Assembly: GCA_903813345.2 (NCBI GenBank)
Contig: CAIIXF020000008.1
Span: forward strand, 8,330,366-8,394,365
Source of the DNA: Owenia fusiformis
Taxonomy: Eukaryota > Annelida > Polychaeta > Sabellida > Oweniidae
Direction of reading: 5' to 3'
DNA: 64,000 nucleotides
Shown here: positions 50,201 to 62,200 of the stretch, piece by piece
How the letters are laid out: each line of letters starts with the position of its first letter
How positions within the stretch are numbered: the first letter of the stretch is position 1
Notes under the pieces: generated by a model
Databases searched by the model: none
What the model was told of the DNA's origin: nothing
Seen by the model: the letters and a program-made list of their open reading frames with translations, nothing else
Made by a program: the position numbers and the translations under genes

Positions 50201-53200
50201 TATGTATATGGACACTCTCTTACAATATGGTCTGTGAACATTGCTACCTTGAAATGTGTGGGGCAGATATCGGTCGTTCCCAGGCTTGGTTTGGACAATG
50301 AAAATAACCCATCAGATAGGAATCGCCTGGTCATTGATGGAAAACTTAGGAGCGTGGCGAAGACCAGAATACGTCGCGAAGAAAAGGGCGATGACACCTG
50401 GACACAGGAATCATCCGAATGTAATTTTCCTAAGACAGATAATGCCTGATTGCATTACAAAGGTACATCGACTTTTCGGATTATCATCTTTGGAAAATTC
50501 ACATAATTTACACTGTTAAAATAGATATGTTACGACAGATTTATACATTTATGTGTCTCTCAGATTATCGGCAAATGGACGTTCATCATTTTGGTACTGG
50601 TTAGAGGGCCGCACATACACGTAACATGTAAATGTGGAGGGGGTGCCATATCAAGGTCACAAATGGCAGTGAAGAACTCGGGATGCATATACAATATAAA
50701 TAAACATTGACAAAGCTATAATTATTTATTTCTATTCAATTCAGAAAAGGTTTTGTTCATATTGTGAATAAAATATTGAAGTTGTATTACCAAAAATAAA
50801 CATAAGACTCTGCTATTGTGCCTGTGAAACATATAACACTACATACAATTTTTGAATGTATTTCTGGGTACATAATATTGTATTTTTGTAATCTAAACCA
50901 GATACAAAGTACCCAGTCAAACAAACATATATATCACAGTTAATAAAAACATTTTTATCTATGTTCAACCTATTTATATATTTTCTCTGGACGTTTGTTT
51001 ACGAATAAAAACAATTTATCTTAGTATGCTTCCAGGTAACTAATCCAAATCTTTTCCAAATACTGAAATGTTTTCTTTGATTGATATTTTCGCCCACTGT
51101 TTTCTCTTGGAGTTCCCTCGTTTTGAGGAACAACCGCTCTCTTGAATGGTCGATTAACATTTTCATTCCAATGCAAAATAAATAAATCAACCCTGACTTG
51201 AAATGACGTATCACCAAAGGAATGCCTTTTGGGCAGAAAAGAACGCAAAGCATTGTTTGCCGCTTCAACGTAACTTGTGCTAAGTCCTTCTAGTACGAGA
51301 TGCGGATTTTTGTATATTGAAGTGTCATGGACAAATTTCGATAAGAGGTCAATTAATTGCAATTAGGTCAGTAAGTAGCACACGAGATGGGGCATATCTT
51401 GGGTTTCTTACACAATGGCTCGTAAGCCTGCAACTTTCGTGGTATCCTTGGTAATGTGACACGATCGCATCTAGACTGTCTCGTAGTAGAGTCTCATCAT
51501 TTCCTGAGTGCATGATGGAGTACCATATGTGATTTTTAATTCCATCATATTTATCAAATAGCTGACCATGCCAACATATATTTTCAGTTTTCTTTGTCCC
51601 TTTCGAAATTTTTTTGAAAGATGACATAACATTTTTAATCACATGCCAAACGTCCTTTTGTTCCTTTACTTCCGGAAAATCGTCTTTTACGACCTTGCTC
51701 ACGCTATTGTTAGAATCGTGCACGATGCAACGAACTTTAATTCCTTACTGTTTGAAATCATTTAGAATTTCCTTTGTTGCAATCGTTTCATGTCGCTGGA
51801 CAGAACTGTCATCGTGATTTGTTGATTTCACCTTATCTGCCAATACAGTATGCGTTTCGTTGCAAAGGCCAAATGTTATACTCCTCTTGGCATTGCGGAA
51901 TGCAGAAAAACACGCATCGGTTTCCATGGTTATCCCAGACGCCCCACTGCCTGCTAAACTATTTTGTATCGCTCTTTCTTTAGACGCTTTGGCTTCGTTG
52001 GATATAATCGTAGATAATCGATTGCATGTTTCATTATAAACACGCTCGTTCGTGCTTCCTAATGTAGTAGCATTTAAAAATCTGGTGAATGGAGTATACA
52101 TAAGTCCACTACAAACTAAACCACAAGCCATTTTCTCGTTCACGAAAAATTTTGACCAACCTTCGATATAAGGCGATGACTTCCATAAAAATGTGTGCTT
52201 GCCATTTGAAATTGTGAATGTGGCCACAAAGTTCGCAAAATCTTCCAATCTAGTAACGATGACAGTTCTACTAAAATGGCAGCGTTGACCCAGGCTGTAC
52301 ACGGCACCAACGAGCGAATTGATGGACGACTCACACGTAACAAATAAGCGTTCACATTTACTTTGTTCCTTGGTAATGTTCACAAAACTGTTGTAGTGGA
52401 AATTGGCATCAGGAACAGCTTCATTACCAGTATCTGTGCATTTTACAGCCAGGGATAAGAAATAGTACATAACTTGCACAATCGTAGACAAATCTGGACG
52501 CTTTTTGCGGAAGCCATTCCATTGCTCGTTGAAGTTGTCCTTCTCCTCCTTACTGTTGAATGAGAGTTCGATAAACTTCTTGAACTTTTTATTCTTTGCA
52601 GCCATACTGAAAAGAAACATATAACAACATATAGATTAGATAATATTTACAGCGAGAACAAACAACTGCAATTGTGATTGTTTTCCTCTTATAACACGGG
52701 GTGCCAACTATCACGTAAAACGACCGTTAATTTGAATTTTAGACATACCCGATGTTCGAAAATCAAGGATTGTGAGTCTCATACTGCCCGATTTTCTTCA
52801 AATTTGTTTTATACAAAGCACAACAAAAATGCCTTTCTGTTGGTACATTATTTTGTTATACAGAGTCTCTCGTTTTAGCGACGTCTTGGTCCCCAGCTTT
52901 GAGAAGCGTTTCTCTCAGCTGGGGATCAAAATGCCGCAAAAACGAGAGACTCTGTACAATAAGACAATGTATCGGCAGAAAGGCATTTTTGTTTTGCTTT
53001 GTATAAAACAAATTTGAAGAAAATCGGTGCAGTATGACACTCACAATGATTTTCGAACATCGGGTAGGTCTAAAATTCAAATTAATGGTCGTTTTACGTC
53101 ATAGTTGGCACCCCGTGTATATATTGATGCTTCTCTGACATGTTTTTTCGCTTTGCTCATTCGTAATAAAATGGATATCACTCAAAATGATCATACAATA

Positions 53201-56200
53201 TTGCGTATTGCTAGCTTATTTATAGGTTTCACTGAATCACAAAAAGTAATTTGATATGACCCATCCCAGGGACAGATCCAGAAATCAAAAAGGGAGAGGG
53301 GGGCAATACAACTTAGCATCCCTAAATGCCCTAGAAATACCTAGAAATGCCCCAATAATTGTGGCCCTAAAGCACTTTAGTCCAGATCCGCCATTACATC
53401 ATTTGATCTCAATGAAAGAATGCTGAGGAGTGAACCGAGCAAAACATAAATCAGTATTTGTAAACAACAGATAATAAGAGAATAATCAACAAAATTAAAA
53501 CATTTAGATATCTTGAGCAGTTGTACAGTTCGCCACTCTGCAATACACATTGTACATATGCCAAGGATCAGTAAGTCGTACACATGTACTTATCATTACG
53601 TGAGCAATCATCCACAACACGTTGATATTTTATATGTATCGGCCTGATAAATAATGCAGTGGAAGTTTTCAATGTTTATCCAAAATATATACCCAACACT
53701 ATATCAATACATAAAAATATACCTTACGAGTTACATCTTGAATAATTATTTGCAATATAAAATATGTTACTTACCTAGATTTGTAAACATGCGAATTTAT
53801 GTTTAGCACACTGTTTCGACCGTCCTCTCACACCTATCTGAACCAAACTTTGGTTGGCCCTATTTATAGTCCCCGAGTACGGACAATCGCGCACTCTATA
53901 TAGATTACCACACACTTTAACTATTTTAAATCAAGAATAGAATGCAGGAATTATAAGCCTACAAAACAGTTTTGACTTTAAAAAACATTATGCTCAACAT
54001 GCAGAACCTTTTTAATGATGTATGATGTAAACAATAGATTAAGGTCGATAAAAATAATTTTTAAATAAAGATGGCATGGCAATCGATCTGTGTTTATCTA
54101 TGTTTCTCCTTAGAGAAAAAGATAATACTGGATTCTTTCTGGTGCTGCCATCTTTATATCGGCCCAGAACCTATGATGTAAACATATATTCCACCTGGAC
54201 ATGAAACACTTACAAACAACTCAAGCAAACAGTTGATTATGAGGTTAATGTTTAGAAATAGCAGCAATTAACTTTTCGTAATAATATATTTTATTTTGAA
54301 TAACTATCCTCTCTACCTAAAACTTAGCCTTGTCTATTCAAAATTGTCTTGCCTATTTTTGATCCTGGTTTAAATCATGGTGTTTTGATTATTGCTGTTC
54401 TAAAGAAGAGTAGTACATGTTGAAGTGCATATACTTACTGATGTCAACTACCCAGAATCAAGGGTTTGTGCAAGTTAATAGATATCCAGGGGGAAGGGAT
54501 CATGCACTAGAATGTACAGGCCATACAAAATTGAGATAATTTTTTGAAACAGTGGGTTGATTTCATTGCAAGATTTTGTATTGCAGATGACATAATCATG
54601 CGACCAATTGCCTTTTGGCATTTTGTGTCCTGTTCATAGTAACATACAATGTACATATGAGAAAAAATATTAAATAAAACCATGGGCTTTCAAGAGATTT
54701 ATATAAATTTAATGCTGGCATGTTATATAGCATGTATAGTTGATATGTACTGCAATGATTGCATTGATGGTTTACATTAATAATGTTTTCATACTTAGCT
54801 AGCATAGTGAGAGGAACGTGTTGGTGTTAGATAGCAAGATTGTGAGAGGGATTATGCAACAGGGCATGCATGGTTAGTTGGACTAGCTAGATAAAGGGTG
54901 CAATGCATTTATAAATGGCTTGGTTTCAGTCAAAAAGAAACAATGTAATCTAGGGAGACCTCACATTTTCCACAAAATTTGGAATAAAATGATGAGTTTA
55001 ACAACAAAAATATTTGCTTGTAGTCTGAATTGATGAAGCAATGTAGATTAATAAAATAAAAATGAAAAATAAAAATGAATTTTGGCCGTTGGATAAATAG
55101 GGTCTCGGAGACCAGATAAATATATCTTAGTTGAAGGAACAAAAGGTTAGAAATCTCTGATCAAGCTTTAGGAATTGTTTAAAGATAAAAGAAAGGTCTC
55201 CAAATATCTTGGTTCACCCTTTAGCTAGCTGGGGAGAGGGTCATGCTGGACATTTTAACAACATCAAAGTGTGAAATACTTTATCTTTGATGCCCAATGT
55301 ACTCATGGTGTTCTGAACCTTCTGGTTGCTAGCAAACACACCCTATAACAGATAAATATTAGCTTGTTACCATGGCAACATAACACTGCGTGAGATGAAG
55401 TCATACTACAGTAAAACCCTGTTAAGTCAAATATACAAAGGGCTGACTCACAAAACATTCAAAGCTTTAACAAAAAAGACCAAACCCATTATTTTTTATT
55501 TGAAAACAATCTGACTCTGCCCCTTATTTGACTAAAAAGGTTTTACTCTTTTGAGAAAACAAGGCACTCTAAGCAGCATATTAAAGAGTTCACTGGTTTA
55601 ATTATTTTTAACAAATATTTTGAAGTCAATCAAAGTTCATGTAAGATAAAAAACAAGTAAAATAAAAAAAGGAATGTTGAACAATTAAGTATTTCAGTAA
55701 TGTTAGCTACCTATCTAGAACCAACACCAAACCTTACTATTGTTAAAACGTTTGAATATACAAGGCATTAACATGCAAAATGTCACCACCTGCCATTTGT
55801 TACAGACACCAAATGCTGAATGCCAAACACCAGACACTGTCACAAAAAAGTTGGAGACCATAATAATATGTCACCTCTTGTGGTGGTAACATAATAAAAA
55901 CTAAAAATGCTATTACATGTATTGTTAAAACTACATGTATAATTAATATTAGGACTTTTTCAATTAATCAAGTATCTAATCTGAATCCCAATTTTTTCAT
56001 TTCACCAACAAGAGTTAGTGACAGGTGGGGGCACACAGACTTGATACTATAATTAAAGCATTCATACCAATGCCTTCAAAAATACAAAAATATTAAAAAA
56101 CAATATAGTAAAGAAGAGGTACCTTTGTTGCAAATAGCTGATCTATTGAAAGCCATCTTCTTCTTCTACACAGAGCACTGAGGGCAACCCATAAAAACTG

Positions 56201-59200
56201 CTTGTCTGTCAGCTGTAAAAATAATAAAAATCTTAACCTAATACAGCTGTCATGGGCGTAGCACCCGGTACGCTGGGTACACACAGGCATACCAGATGGT
56301 TGCAAATTTGCTCCAAATACAACCAAATATGAAAATTTTCTCCCCCAGACCCCCCTGAATGCTCGTTTTTTGATTCACTCAACTCTTGTTCCTGTGATCG
56401 TGGCGTACTACTTAGAAAAATAGCGCTACGCCCATGGCTGTGGACACTTATAGGCTGGTTGGTACATGACCACAGTGTGCAAGACTACATTCAAAAGGAT
56501 GGTCTATCCCACTGTCCCAACGTCAAAACTCAGAACTCAGAACCAATGCAGGATTCAATTTCAACATAAGCAAATTGCTACTTAATTTAAATATTGCTAA
56601 TTGCTTCTTGTTTTTGTGGAAAACAGCAGGAAACACTTGTTTTTGTTATAAAAACTGCTAAATAGAGCATCACATGACATCATATCTAGTGTAATTACAC
56701 CTATTTCATGGCTAAAGGCGTTTTCAAGGCGTTTTGGGTAACGTAGGCTAGAAAATCGCAATCCTGATTACACCAGAATTTTAAAAGCGCCTTGAAGACA
56801 ACTTTTCGTGATTACACTTGATTTTTCTAAAGCGCTTTTAGACTGATTTAAGACAAAAATTTGCCATCAACCATCGCATTTGCATCAAAATCTGCTATTT
56901 AGATATACCAGGTACACTTTCAACCGTAGCGCCATCTCTGGAGATTCAAAATGATCCGATACTGTATGTTCCTTTTTTTCTTAAATCGTATTCAATCTAC
57001 CTCTGGCGTTAACAAATATGTGCTAAAGAAAGCATGGAAAACAATGCACAAGCGCGCAAAGAGAGAAGCTCGGTCGTTAGGAGAGATCCATAGGGTAACT
57101 GGAGGGTTGGATCTTTGAGAAATTATTTATCCTAACTTAAGCTTAGGCTTTTCATTTCCTGCGAGATCAGGTCATACGCAATCGCATTTTTTAACGTGCC
57201 GTTCATCATGGCCTGGATCTTTTTGTCAGCCCAAATCGAAAGCATACGCTCAGTATTGACGTGGTCCCAATAAATTCTACTTTGTTTCGACATTTTGGTG
57301 ATTTGATTGAGTTTTGCACAATATTTGAATTTTGTTTTTTGAAGTTTCCTCCACACCGGGAATCAATAACATGCTTGATGCTCATGCGCAAATAAAGTTT
57401 TCGTTCAGTGTAAAATCGAGTTAAAGCGCCTTGAAAACCAATCGGTATTACACCTACACGTTAAACCGCCTTTGGGTGTGAAAGCGGTTTTTAATGACTA
57501 GGGGTCTGGGAGGATTACAAAAGCGCTTTTCTAAATCGTGATTACACCTGACTCTAAAGGCGGGTCGAAACCCGATAGGATTTTAAAAAGCGCTTTTACA
57601 TCGTAGGTGTAATTCCAATAATTGCGTTTTAAGTTCGTGTTATTTTTGAAAAAGACACAACCGATTAGTCAAAAAGGTTAGATAAGAGAGCTTTTCAAAG
57701 AGATAAGAGAGGTTTGCCAAGCATTGTTAACTGATAAGTAAGAAGGATCCATAGTGATTTTGTAATCGGTAGGATAAAGGCATTTCGACTGTTAAAAAGA
57801 GAATGAATGCCCTTTCTATTCAAAAGATTTCTCAGTACAAAAAAGAATGTTTTATTAACAAGGTTGGGTATGTATATATATACTGTTAAAGTTGATGCTA
57901 AACTCTTGAGTTGACCCCTTACCCTATGTGCTTTGCGAATTGCTGTTGGACTTGCTAAGGAATTTTCAGCTAGTTCATAGTGGTAGAAACAACAGTAATA
58001 TAAGCTGGTTATCACAGGCTGGTTAGACAGTTTAGCTTTTCTGGGGAATTCTTTAAAATCTCTATTCTGGCCCGACTGTTCTGCATGGCTGTCTGCTGCC
58101 TGGAAACATAAGAAACAAACATGCATGTACTAATATTTGAACAAGGAAACATTTATGGGTGCATTTTGTTTCAGTTAGAAGAGATAGGTAATTTTATAAT
58201 CACTCATTTTGTCACTTATTTTGCTGATAGTATTTCATGCAATTTGATTTTAGGTGGTAGTTATTCTGAGAAATCCTAAATCAGTATTTAGCAGCATGTA
58301 TCAACTTAAAACTTTAATGCCGGACTTGTATACCAAGGTACCAACTTTTGATATGTTCCTGGATGGTCAACTTACAGAATTACAAAATCAAAGTGAGTTC
58401 ACCTGTATAGTTAGTAGGGCTTACAAATTGAGTGAATTATTGGAAAACATCATTTTAAATATCTTTATTTTAGTTCACTTAAATTTCTATATTCATAAAA
58501 ACTACCCTGTACAGTACCTACAACAGCACTTAATATGTTCCAGCTATTTGAAGTATAGATGAATAAACACAAGGGCACCCATGTCTCGAACTCGCAACCT
58601 CATGGTCACAGCACCCAATCGTTAAAAGGTGCTGGCGCCAAAGACCTCTTAGCCAAGTCAACAATCCAAAAAAGGTTGTTTTGTTAGTTACTCCATATTT
58701 TCATAATTTCAGTGCATTATGGGACCTGGTTAAATCATGTCCAAGGATGGTGGGAAAATAGGAACAAACTAAATGGCAACATACATTTTGTGTAATATGA
58801 GGATATGATCAAGGTGAGTTTAACATTACCCCTATTCGGTCAGTTCATCACAAGTTGGTCATAATACAAAATATAGAACTACAAACATATTTCCCTTCTC
58901 ATGTTTTCATGGACATTGTCTAGGCATGGCAGTCTTGTTTGATACAACTAAGTGTTTCTAAAAATTCATAAAAACTGTAATAAATAATTTCTACTAAATG
59001 TCTCTTTTAGAAATCAAAGCAAACTAAACAGCAACGCCAAAGCGTAGCAAATCCCATCGAACAGCCATGGATGGCATTTTTACAAACAAAAATGGCCGTC
59101 TTCTACCAAAAGTGTCATTAGACAGTGTGCCATGCTATAGTATTCACATACCAAATATGAACAAAATCGCTCCACTACTTTTTACTAGTAGTAAAATACG

Positions 59201-62200
59201 TTAAAATACTGTATTTTAGTTATTGCTCGGACGGACGGACCTATGGACGGGTGTACGTACGTACGGACAGACAGACAGAAGGACGGATGTACAGATGGAC
59301 GGACGGACGGACGGACGGACGGACGGACGGACGGACGGATGGAGGAAGGGAGGGACAGACGGACAGAGGTGTTCCAATCACCCAAACTGTGTTCGATGGG
59401 ATAATAATATGTGTATGCTTTTTAAAATTGTAAAAACAGTACTTATCATTAATGAACTACAGTATTTAATTAATCCATTTATAGAATATGCCCAGAGTTC
59501 TGAATGAACTCTCAAAGTTCTTAGGCAAGAAACTTCCTGAAGAAAAAATAGAGGAAATGACAGAATACCTCCAATTTGAGAAAATGAAGAACAATCCAAT
59601 GACTGCAAATCCATTTGAGAAGGTTGCAGTATTTGATGAACAAGTAAATGGTCCTAGCTCGTATAGAGGTAGACACATGCAGAAAGGTACCATTTTCGTT
59701 ATCATAAATTGATTTTGATTTCCTGGACTTTGTTCACCTATGTTAAAAATAACATCAAGGTAAATTCTAAGGCTTTTAAACAGAAAAGATTTTTTACAAT
59801 CCTCTCTAAAAATGCATTGAATATTCATCAGTTCTAGGAGATCAATTTTCATATTACCCCTCTGTATCTGGAAATGTGACAAGTAAAACAACATATTATC
59901 TGTCAATAAAAGAAAGGATATTTCACTTTTTGTGATTTTGTAACATGGGGTCCATGGGTAATTTCCCCAACCTATAAGTCACATATTCAAAGAAAGTTAA
60001 ATTTTCAAAGTTGATAATAAAATAATGTTTGGAACCACCTTTCTAGATATACTTTTACTGAATTTTGAATATTTAATTATGTAAATCAAGATAATTTCTA
60101 CTTACATCTACTCTATTTCATACTTTACTACACTTATGGATGTATCTTTGATTTGGAATGAAAAAATTGGATTTAATTCATGATTCAAATTTATGGCTCT
60201 TGTAAGTGACAGCATTTAAAGCTTTAAAAGATATGTTTATACATGTATCGAGTATTTTCTCGGCAACTGATGAACCAAACTCACTGAAAATTTGTAAGAG
60301 GAAGAAGCCTAAAAGAATCATTAGCAAGTTGTAAAAATATAAAAAAGATCAAGTAATTATTCAGTGAGTACTAAGAAATTCAAAATAGCATATCATCTGT
60401 GATGAGAACTCTATACTGTTTGTACCAGCTATCAGGTGATACCGTGATAGCATCTGTCAATCAGTCAAAAAAGCTTGTCTGTGTGTCATGTCTAATTAAT
60501 TCATTTAATTCTTCCCAAATATCAAAAATCCATTCATTTTCAAAATTCATTGAATGTGATATTGTTAGAATAAATATAGAAAAGTATTTTTGCTTGGAAA
60601 TGGATTAATAAGTGACTTTCACATTGATATTGGTTATTTTGACATACTGTCTTTAATTCAAAAACATATGCAGATGAGACCAATCTCTTACATATTCATG
60701 AATTTGGCTCATCTATTGCTGAGGAATTACTTGTCAAATTGCTTCCCTTTTTGGGTACAAACACTATGAAGTTTTAATTGCGTTGCTCCGGTATGGGATC
60801 TTTTGACATGCTATTTTGAATTTCTTAGTACTCACATAAGATTTACTTGATCTTTTACATATTTTTGTACCTTGCTAATGATACTCTCAGGGTACTCTGT
60901 ACGGATTTTCAGTGAATTTGATTCATCAGTTGGCCGAGAAAATATTTGTCAAAAAGTGTCTCATTTTTTTGGGACACCCGATATATCTTTTACTGACTCA
61001 ATAAACCATGTCATACAAATGACATATCAGTCACTACAGTGAACAAAAAATGTTTCTATGTGAGCAATCTGGGATTACCAACAGAACCACATACATTCAT
61101 AGTCATGGTCACTTTTAGGTGTTTTAGATGGCTGGAAAAAGAAGATGACTTCAGCGCAAAGTGAAAGAATTGATGACTACCTCAATCCAAGACTGACACA
61201 ACTTGGCTTAAGATTTCAATATGAACCAGAACAACGGCAACGCCAAAGCGTAGCGAATCCCATCGAACAGAAATGGCTGGCAATTTTACAAACGAAATAT
61301 ATAGCAAACATCATAAAACAATACACCAGAAAGGCCACCATTTTCAAAATGGTTGCTCACTAGCCAAGTTGTCATCAGAAGAAATAATATGCTTTTAAGT
61401 AGCCACCTATAAAATCTTTGAAAAATCGCATACATGTACTTGTAAAATAACACACATAAAAATGGTGGCCATTTTTCAAAATGGCTGACTACTCCCCAAA
61501 GTTTTATTAGACAATGTGCCATGCTTAAATTGTTCACATATCAAATATGACAAATCGCTCCACTACTTTTCGAGTTATAGTAAAAAATGTAAAAATGACA
61601 GCCATTTTATAAAATGACCGCCTACTATCTGAAGTGTCATGAGACAGTGTGCAAGGCTCATGAGTATTCACATATCAAATATGAACAAAATCGCTTCACT
61701 ACTTTTCAAGTTAAAGTAAAAAACGTAAAGATGGTGGCCATTTTTCAAAATGGCCACCTACTACCCAAAGTGTCATTAGACAGTGTGCCATAGTATTCAC
61801 ATATGAAATATGAAACATACCAAATATGAACAAAATCACTTCACTACTTTTCGAGTAATAGTAAAATACGTTAAAATGGCGGCCATTTTCAAAATTTTTT
61901 TCAAAATGGCCGCATTCTACCAAAAGTGTCATAGGACGGTGTGCCATGCTTATAGTATTCACATACCAAATATGAACAAAATCGCTCCACTACTTTTCGA
62001 GTTATAGCAAAAATCGTGAAATAATGAGTAAAGGCCGCCATTTTTCAAAATGGCTGCCATGTGCTTCGTTAATGTCTACATTTGTAGCTTTATTAATGTC
62101 CTTCATAATTTTTTTACATTTAAAACATATTGCTATTACAGTTTTACATATTGCACCTAAATTACTGTAAAATCGGCACTAAAATGGCCGCCATTTTGAA

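Larger units (their letters stand above)
58254..61363 (+). pseudogene. cytosolic sulfotransferase-like remnant, antisense in a VIPAS39 intron
   Basis: Exon-like blocks with good splice sites and consistent phase: 58254-58392 (VVVILRNPKSVFSSMYQ), 58713-58813 (HYGTWLNHVQGWWENRNK, then an in-frame TAA at 58793-58795, then YEDMIK), 59485-59686 (LNELSKFLGKKLPEEKIEEM, FEKMKNNPMTANP, HMQKG) and 61128-61363 (GWKKKMTSAQSERIDDYL). These match the C-terminal half of SULT1-type enzymes. The PAPS-binding N-terminal loop was not found. The final motif is QKG instead of RKG, and the last exon runs into the dispersed repeat at about 61227 before stopping. The lost start, internal stop and repeat-derived C terminus mark a pseudogene, unless the TAA is a sequence error. 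Confidence 0.75.

Noticed and set aside
49979-50449. 156-codon plus-strand frame in the VIPAS39 intron
   Set aside because: No recognisable motif, and both strands have comparable open frames; not enough to call a gene.
58570-58640. third tRNA-like sequence (GCGAGTTCGAGAC on the minus strand)
   Set aside because: Only a B-box-like match; the A box is too weak to support a SINE call.
59223-59507. Arg-Thr-Asp-Gly repeat protein
   Set aside because: Translation of the (GGAC)n microsatellite; the same applies to the frames at 62296-62543.
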